Shown: piece after piece, positions 5,632 through 10,384 of the stretch
How the letters are laid out: every line of letters begins with the position of its first letter
Numbering within the stretch: position 1 is the first letter of the stretch
NCBI GenBank assembly: GCA_038526275.1
Contig: JBCBGY010000156.1
Span: 1-10,384 of the forward strand
From: 188UL27-1 sp038526275
GTDB taxonomy: Bacteria; Pseudomonadota; Alphaproteobacteria; Rhodobacterales; Rhodobacteraceae
Direction of reading: 5' to 3'
Length of the DNA: 10,384 bases
Translations under genes and position numbers: made by a program
The notes under the pieces: model-generated
Told to the model about the DNA's origin: nothing
The model's input: the letters and a program-made list of their open reading frames with translations, nothing else
The model's database searches: none

Positions 5632-6981
5632 ATGACGCTCAAATCGCTTTCCGCGGCAGCCTTGGTTGCGGCCGTTTCTGCCGTTGCTGCACCGTCCTTT
5701 GCTGAAGACATCACCATTGATCTTTGGTCGCGCGCCGATCGCTCCGGTCCGTTGCGCGCTGGCAATATTGTCGCCGCCGCCGACCAGCTGAACCGGATGT
5801 TCGAGGCCGCTGGGTCTGAAACCCGCGTTGCCATCAACTTGATCGAGACCAATCACCAGGGCTTTGACGCAGATGCGCTGGCGTTGCTCAAGGCGCATTC
5901 CGTTGGTGAAACACCCGACATCGCCGTGGCCGCACATGAATGGATCGGATCGTTTGTCGAAGCTGGCCTTGCTGCCAATCTTGAAGAGCATATCGCCGCC
6001 AGCCCGTGGTTCTACGCTGACATGATCCCTGAGCTCTGGACGTCCGTTATGTACAAGGGCGAACGTTTCGGCATTCCGCAGGATTCAGAGATCCGCATGT
6101 TCTTTGTGAACAACGACATCCTGCGCGCCGCTGGCTACGATCAGGCCTTTATCGATGAACTGCCCGGTCGTGTGGATCGGGGCGAGTTCACCATGTATGA
6201 TTGGTGCGACCTGGCCGCCGACACGGTAGAGAAGGGTGCGGCCAAAATCGGCTGGGTGCACCGCCCGAATGTGGGACCTGATTTCCAGATGGCCATGGCG
6301 TCCTTCGGGATCGACATCTACAATGATGATGAAGCCAAGCTACAGATCACCAAATCCGGTTTGACCGAGTATTATGGATGGTTGAAATACTGTGTCGACA
6401 ATGGCTCACTGCCCGCCGACATGACGACGTTCAGTTGGGACAGCACCCATGCCGCCTTCCGCGGTGGCGACGCTCTCGGCAAGTTCCATGGTATCTGGAA
6501 CGTTGGTGCGCAGATGGAAGCCTTCGGTCTGACCGGCCCGGCAGACTATTTCGACAAGCTGACCTGGATCCACGCGCCTGCGGCGGAAAAGGGTGGTGAG
6601 CCCAAGAACCTCAGCCACCCGATCGTGTACATCGTGGGTGAAACCGAGAACAAAGATCTCGCCGCATTGCTGGTCGCCATGGCCTCGCTGCCGGTGCCCA
6701 ACACGGCGCATGCCGTAGGGACCAACCACACGCCAATCACCTTCGGCCAAGTGGCGATGCCCGAATTCCAAGATAATGGCTGGGCGCTGGTTGCGGGTAC
6801 CCCCCTTCTGTCACGTGCCGAGTTCATGCCGAACCACGCCAAGATCGGACAGTACAACGCGATCACCTATACCGGAGTTCAGGCAGTTGAGACCGGCGAG
6901 ATGAGCCCGGAAGATGCCGCTGATATGGTGATCGAAGAACTCGAGATTGAGTTGGGCGATGACGTGATCATCCTCGACTGA
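5632..6981 (+). CDS. Family 1 extracellular solute-binding protein of an uncharacterised ABC importer
   Basis: A 449-residue periplasmic binding protein of the large MalE/AglE-like class. It has a clean Sec leader, MTLKSL with one Lys, an Ala/Val-rich core, and APSFA before EDITIDLWSR, with cleavage expected after Ala24. The mature protein is acidic, ending in a run rich in Glu and Asp. Features that fit the fold are LKAHSVGETPDIAVAAHEW (ligand cleft, lobe 1), ERFGIPQDSEIRMFFVNNDIL (hinge-side strand, equivalent to the YGIP...LYYNK region) and AAFRGGDALGKFHGIWNVG in lobe 2. GGGGGA lies 4-5 bases before the ATG. It heads an operon with two permeases, an ATPase and an EEP-fold enzyme. The substrate cannot be read from sequence: the class includes sugar, polyol and sugar-phosphate binders. 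The neighbourhood suggests a phosphorylated or phosphodiester solute, which is inference only. Confidence 0.88.
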   Translation: MTLKSLSAAALVAAVSAVAAPSFAEDITIDLWSRADRSGPLRAGNIVAAADQLNRMFEAAGSETRVAINLIETNHQGFDADALALLKAHSVGETPDIAVAAHEWIGSFVEAGLAANLEEHIAASPWFYADMIPELWTSVMYKGERFGIPQDSEIRMFFVNNDILRAAGYDQAFIDELPGRVDRGEFTMYDWCDLAADTVEKGAAKIGWVHRPNVGPDFQMAMASFGIDIYNDDEAKLQITKSGLTEYYGWLKYCVDNGSLPADMTTFSWDSTHAAFRGGDALGKFHGIWNVGAQMEAFGLTGPADYFDKLTWIHAPAAEKGGEPKNLSHPIVYIVGETENKDLAALLVAMASLPVPNTAHAVGTNHTPITFGQVAMPEFQDNGWALVAGTPLLSRAEFMPNHAKIGQYNAITYTGVQAVETGEMSPEDAADMVIEELEIELGDDVIILD

Positions 6982-6991
6982 TCTTGGACAA

Positions 6992-7027
6992 GAGGACGCG
7001 ACCCGGGATTTGTCCGGGCGCGTCTTC
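6992..7027 (+). promoter_or_regulatory. Strong stem-loop after the binding-protein gene, enclosing the permease start
   Basis: GAGGACGCG (6992-7000) and CCCGG (7002-7006) pair with CCGGG (7014-7018) and CGCGTCTTC (7019-7027). This gives about 14 bp with one bulged A at 7001, one G-U pair and the 7-base loop GATTTGT. It begins 10 bases after the binding-protein stop. The only near ribosome site for the permease (GAGGA, 6992-6996) is in the stem and the apparent TTG start (7010-7012) is in the loop. It has no T-run, so it is more likely a processing, stability or translation-attenuating element than a terminator. Confidence 0.65.
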
Positions 7028-7984
7028 CTCCACAATCCCGTTCCGGTGAAACCGTCCCGCCAACGCCTTGATGCCCTGCTGTTCCTCGGCCCCGCCGTGG
7101 TTCTGATGCTGGCGTTTTTTGTAGCGCCAATCGTCGTCAATATCCTTGTGGCCTTTTCAGACATGAACCAGACGGTTTGGTTCGAACAGTTCCCTACGAC
7201 GGAGCAGTTCAACAAGCTGGGCAAAATCGACCCGGAGGCGCTTCTGGGCATCGAATTGCGCGGATCCTTCTACCGCGCACTGGCCCTGACTGCGACATTC
7301 GTCCTTCTGACGCTATTCCTTTTTAACGTCACATTCGCGCTGATCCTTGCATTGACAACCACAGCGGTGCCCGAACGTATGGGGGCTGTCTTCCGCGCGA
7401 TCTGGCTTTTGCCGCGCATGTCGCCCTCGGTGGTCTACGCTCTATTGTGGCTCTGGGTTGTGGACAGCACGGAACGGGGCTTGCTCAATCAGGTTTGGCT
7501 GCTCTTTGCGGTGGAGCCGCTGAACCTGCGGTTGGACCATCCCATGGCGGTGATCGTCGTGGCCAATGGCTTGATCGGGGCGAGCCTTGGCATGATCATT
7601 TTCACCTCCGCCATCCGGTCTATCCCCGAGCATCTGTTCCACGCCGCCCGCGCCGATGGGGCGGGGCCATTGAGCATCGTCCGCCATGTGGTGCTGCCTG
7701 CGCTGCGTTGGCCGATCAGCTATATCACGATTTATCAGGCGCTCGCTCTGCTGGTGTCCTTTGAATATATCTTCCTGATCATGGGGCCGTCCCGCTCCAC
7801 CATGACCATGGCGATGCTGAGCTACACCAAGACGCTGGCCCCAGGGATCGGCGGCGGGCAATACGCCTACGGCGCGGCGATAGCGCTGATCCTGATCGTG
7901 GTTGGGATCGTCACGGCCCTGCTGATGTGGCGGCTCACCAATATGAAATCGCTGCTGCAGCGGCCGCGGATCGAGGTCAATTGA
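7010..7984 (+). CDS. MalF/UgpA-type ABC importer permease, first membrane subunit
   Basis: A 324-residue inner-membrane permease. A basic N-terminal end (VKPSRQRLD) precedes the first membrane segment at about residues 20-42. Further segments cover roughly 85-115, 125-150, 175-200, 230-255 and 285-310. The coupling (EAA) loop HAARADGAGPLSIVRHVVLP spans residues 211-230, with His in place of the usual Glu but the Gly and the L-P ending kept. The frame opens with TTG at 7010, 28 bases after the binding-protein stop, inside a stem-loop. A GTG at 7046 (residue 13) would also keep all membrane segments but lacks a visible ribosome site, so the start is uncertain. The stop overlaps the next gene's ATG by one base (TGATG), indicating coupled translation. 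Confidence 0.9.
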   Translation: MSGRVFLHNPVPVKPSRQRLDALLFLGPAVVLMLAFFVAPIVVNILVAFSDMNQTVWFEQFPTTEQFNKLGKIDPEALLGIELRGSFYRALALTATFVLLTLFLFNVTFALILALTTTAVPERMGAVFRAIWLLPRMSPSVVYALLWLWVVDSTERGLLNQVWLLFAVEPLNLRLDHPMAVIVVANGLIGASLGMIIFTSAIRSIPEHLFHAARADGAGPLSIVRHVVLPALRWPISYITIYQALALLVSFEYIFLIMGPSRSTMTMAMLSYTKTLAPGIGGGQYAYGAAIALILIVVGIVTALLMWRLTNMKSLLQRPRIEVN

Positions 7985-9018
7985 TGACCGATTGGGAGAA
8001 ACTGGCCAGAACGTCCTTACGCGGCAAAAGGTGGCGGATGGGCATCCTGTCGGTGTTTCTGGTGGCCGTGTCCATCCCTATCGCTGTGCCCTATATCTGG
8101 ATGTTGATGATCGCCTTCACCTCGCGCCGGGGCATGGCTGAAACCGGAACGCTCTGGCCTGCGCTTGTGGTGATCCTCGCAGGCCTTGGCAGCTACGGCG
8201 GGGCGTATCTCTGGCTCCAGCGCGAGCGTCTGGCAATTGGTACCGGCGTGGTCACAGGTCTGATCTTGGGTGTGATCCTGATGGGCCAAGACCTGCACCT
8301 GCAGAACTTTCGCTTCATGGTGAACGCCAACATCATCGAGGAATTGGACGGTCAGGGCACCGCAGGGGGGCAGTTTCCATGGGTCTGGGAGGCTTTCGCC
8401 AATTCGCTGATCCTTGCTGGCACACAAACAGTCATCGTGGTTACCGTCTCGACGCTCGCTGCCTACTACCTGAGCCGCTTCAGCTTTCGCGGACGTAGTG
8501 CTTTTCTACAATCGCTTCTGGTTTTGCAGGCCTTCCCCGCTATCACGCTGGTGATCCCAATCTTTCTGATCGTCTTTTGGGTGGGCCTTTTGAACACGCT
8601 TTATGCCCCCATTCTCGTGCTGACGGCACTGGAACTTCCTTTCTTCATCTTCATCATGAAAGGCTTTTTCGACGCCGTACCGTGGGACATCGAGATGTCG
8701 GCCATGACCGATGGCGCCAGCCGTCGCCAGGCCTTTTGGATGGTGGTCCTGCCGCAAGTTCGCGTGGGCATGATCGCCATTGGCGTCTTTGCCTTCATAA
8801 AAGGTTGGGAGGAATATGTCTTCGTCAACGGGCTGCGCACCGGCAACAGCTATTGGGTAATGTCTACCTATCTCTACTACGTGCAGGAGGACGTCATGGG
8901 CGTTGATTACGGCATGGTGGCAGCAGTTGCGGTGCTTTATGTGCTGCCGGCCTTAGTCCTTTACCTCTTCTGCCAACGATACCTGACGCAAATGACGCTC
9001 GGGGGAGTCAAGGGCTGA
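7984..9018 (+). CDS. MalG/UgpE-type ABC importer permease, second membrane subunit, with extra hydrophobic pair
   Basis: A 344-residue permease, longer than the usual 270-300 of MalG/UgpE proteins. After a basic N-terminal end (RGKRWR) and a first membrane segment (about 19-45) come two additional hydrophobic stretches at about 57-78 and 83-101, split by QRERL. The canonical permease core follows: segments starting near 138, 175, 200, 260 and 310. The coupling loop DIEMSAMTDGASRRQAFWMVVLP (235-257) has the conserved Asp-Gly-Ala and L-P. The extra pair would make eight membrane segments instead of six. The start at 7984 was chosen because it overlaps the previous stop; the frame itself stays open further upstream. 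It overlaps the ATPase gene start by one base in the same TGATG fashion. Confidence 0.91.
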   Translation: MTDWEKLARTSLRGKRWRMGILSVFLVAVSIPIAVPYIWMLMIAFTSRRGMAETGTLWPALVVILAGLGSYGGAYLWLQRERLAIGTGVVTGLILGVILMGQDLHLQNFRFMVNANIIEELDGQGTAGGQFPWVWEAFANSLILAGTQTVIVVTVSTLAAYYLSRFSFRGRSAFLQSLLVLQAFPAITLVIPIFLIVFWVGLLNTLYAPILVLTALELPFFIFIMKGFFDAVPWDIEMSAMTDGASRRQAFWMVVLPQVRVGMIAIGVFAFIKGWEEYVFVNGLRTGNSYWVMSTYLYYVQEDVMGVDYGMVAAVAVLYVLPALVLYLFCQRYLTQMTLGGVKG

Positions 9019-10052
9019 TGGCACAGGTCACCCTGAAGGAATTGAACAAGACGTGGGATCAGGCGGTCGCTGTTTCGGGCATGAATCTGACCATCGAAGA
9101 CGGGGAGTTCGTTGCGATCCTTGGCCCTTCGGGCTGCGGCAAGTCGACGACACTGTTCATGTTGGCGGGGATCTACTTGCCCACAGGCGGCGAGATCCTG
9201 TTTGACGGCACCCGCGTGAACGACGTTGAGGCGCGGCACCGCAATGTGGGCATCGTTTTTCAGAGCTACGCGCTCTATCCCAATATGTCGGTGCTGCAAA
9301 ACATCCTGTTTCCCACCCGGTTTCAAAAGAAACCCGATGCCAAAGAACGCGCCCACGAGATGGCCGAGATGGTTCAAATCACCGATCTGTTGGACCGCCG
9401 CCCCTCGCAATTGTCAGGCGGGCAGCAGCAGCGAGTGGCGCTGGCCCGCGCGCTCATCAAACGGCCCAACCTGCTACTGTTAGACGAACCCCTATCGAAC
9501 CTCGACGCGACCCTGCGCCTGACCATGCGGGCCGAGATCCGGCGGATCACGCGCGAGCTTGGCGTGACAACGATCCTTGTTACGCATGATCAACTCGAGG
9601 CCACCACCATGGCCGACCGGGTGGTTTGCATGAATGCGGGCCGGATCGAGCAGGTGGGTCGGGCAGAGGACCTCTATCTGCGTCCCGACACGCTATTCGT
9701 GGCAGGTTTCATCGGATCGCCGCCTATGAACCTTATTCCGTTGCCGAAGCCTGGGCTGGATGCACCGGACAAGGCGGCCAAACTGGGTCTTCGCCCCGAA
9801 GCGATTAGGCCTGCGGAAGCTGGCCTGCCGGCACGTGTCACGCATGTTGAACCTATGGGCCGCGAGGTGCTGACCACAGCTGAAACGCCGCTTGGTGCCT
9901 TGCGGTTTCTCGAAGCCACCACCCAATCTCGCTGGCGAGCCATGGACAGCCTACATCTGACCTTTGCGCACGGTGATGCGATCCTTTTCGATGAAACCGG
10001 AGCGCGCCTGCCCGGCGCAACGGCCCGGATGATCGAGCAGATCCATGCGTGA
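9018..10052 (+). CDS. MalK/UgpC-type ABC importer ATPase
   Basis: A 344-residue cytoplasmic ATPase for the second importer. Aromatic A-loop Trp13, Walker A GPSGCGKST (36-44), Q-loop Gln82 in VFQSYALYPNM, signature LSGGQQQRVALARAL (132-146), Walker B LLLDEP (Asp156, Glu157), D-loop SNLD and His190 in VTHDQ are all intact. The region after residue 235 (FIGSPPMNLIP, then LGLRPEAIRP) is the TOBE-like regulatory domain of the MalK subfamily. It is clearly different from the UgpC copy at the left edge, so each importer has its own ATPase. The ATG overlaps the upstream permease stop. Its own end overlaps the next start by 8 bases (ATGCGTGA), which ties the EEP gene to the same transcript. Confidence 0.95.
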   Translation: MAQVTLKELNKTWDQAVAVSGMNLTIEDGEFVAILGPSGCGKSTTLFMLAGIYLPTGGEILFDGTRVNDVEARHRNVGIVFQSYALYPNMSVLQNILFPTRFQKKPDAKERAHEMAEMVQITDLLDRRPSQLSGGQQQRVALARALIKRPNLLLLDEPLSNLDATLRLTMRAEIRRITRELGVTTILVTHDQLEATTMADRVVCMNAGRIEQVGRAEDLYLRPDTLFVAGFIGSPPMNLIPLPKPGLDAPDKAAKLGLRPEAIRPAEAGLPARVTHVEPMGREVLTTAETPLGALRFLEATTQSRWRAMDSLHLTFAHGDAILFDETGARLPGATARMIEQIHA

Positions 10053-10384
10053 TCCGGTGCGCCAGACCACCCGATCGCTGCCGACACCTTCGCGAGACGC
10101 GCGTGAAGTCGCGGCGGCCGGGACGCGATCCTTGCAAGAGCATGCGGAGCTGGTGGCGAGTTGGGATTGCCTGACCCATGTTGAGCTGCGACAGCCCCCC
10201 GTGGCGTCCAAAGCAGCGCAGCCGAACGCCCTGACCGTTGCGGCCTGGAACATGGAGCGCTGCAAACGTGTGCCCCAGACTGCAGACCTGCTGCGCCAAT
10301 CCGGCGCCGACATCGTACTTGCCACCGAAATGGACCATGGCATGGCCCGCTCCGGCCAGCACCACACGACCCGCGACCTGGCTG
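10045..10384 (+). CDS. Endonuclease/exonuclease/phosphatase (EEP) superfamily protein (3' part cut by window)
   Basis: 113 codons are visible before the window ends. After an N-terminal stretch of about 62 residues without recognisable motif or signal peptide, the EEP fold begins. The first strand and Asn are in LTVAAWNMERC, a helix follows with the pattern LLRQSGADIV, and the metal-binding Glu is in LATEMDHGMARSG, followed by HHTTRDLA. These are the first two conserved EEP motifs. The superfamily covers nucleases, sphingomyelinases, inositol-polyphosphate phosphatases and other phosphodiesterases, so the exact reaction is open. The start codon lies inside the ATPase gene. Being the last visible gene of a transporter operon, next to a glycerophosphodiester uptake locus, suggests a cytoplasmic phosphoesterase acting on the imported solute rather than a DNA-repair enzyme. 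This is inference. Confidence 0.82.
   Translation, partial: MRDPVRQTTRSLPTPSRDAREVAAAGTRSLQEHAELVASWDCLTHVELRQPPVASKAAQPNALTVAAWNMERCKRVPQTADLLRQSGADIVLATEMDHGMARSGQHHTTRDLA

Noticed and set aside
4623..5852. Longer form of the metallophosphodiesterase (409 residues) starting at 5852.
   Set aside because: The extra 144 residues lie antisense to the divergent binding-protein gene and its control region and show no domain; the canonical MLKFLVFSDIH start is at 5420.
6992..7027. Intrinsic terminator after the second binding-protein gene.
   Set aside because: The stem is strong but no T-run follows, and the downstream permease genes clearly belong to the same transporter.
1..10384. Mobile elements, CRISPR arrays, tRNA or rRNA genes, toxin or defence genes.
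   Set aside because: No transposase motif, terminal repeat, spaced repeat array, tRNA-like fold or defence domain was seen; the window is fully accounted for by two transport loci and two phosphoesterase genes.

Overview
This window looks like chromosomal DNA from an alphaproteobacterium, most likely a member of the Rhodobacterales (Roseobacter-like). The grounds are high GC, dense operons with start/stop overlaps, and Ugp and MalK-type proteins typical of that group. The assignment is an inference from recalled families, not from a search. I see no mobile element, RNA gene, phage gene or CRISPR array.

Layout. Left half, minus strand: a complete ugpB-ugpA-ugpE cluster and a nearly complete ugpC, encoding the sn-glycerol-3-phosphate/glycerophosphodiester ABC importer. 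UgpC runs off the left edge, probably within a few residues of its end. Upstream of ugpB is a 281-base non-coding stretch with operator-like repeats, a perfect dyad and the terminator of the next gene. That next gene (4623-5420, minus) is a GpdQ/CpdA-type metallophosphodiesterase. A 211-base divergent control region (5421-5631) follows. Right half, plus strand: a second binding-protein-dependent ABC importer in the order binding protein, MalF-like permease, MalG-like permease, MalK-like ATPase. A gene for an endonuclease/exonuclease/phosphatase (EEP) fold protein follows with overlapping ends and is cut by the right edge.

How the genes may work together. Ugp brings glycerol 3-phosphate and glycerophosphodiesters such as glycerophosphocholine into the cytoplasm. 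The leaderless metallophosphodiesterase next door can plausibly hydrolyse the diesters to glycerol 3-phosphate and an alcohol. The divergent region carries a three-unit PhoB-box-like repeat facing the phosphodiesterase and a weaker one facing the second transporter. The second transporter's operon also ends in a likely phosphoesterase. My main hypothesis is therefore a phosphate-scavenging island with two import-then-hydrolyse modules. The first is close to known biology. The second (uncharacterised ABC importer plus EEP enzyme) may take a different phosphorylated or phosphodiester solute and is the part most worth testing.

Both transporter operons place a stem-loop directly after the binding-protein gene, a familiar way to make binding protein in excess over permease. 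In the second operon the stem-loop also encloses the apparent TTG start of the permease gene.
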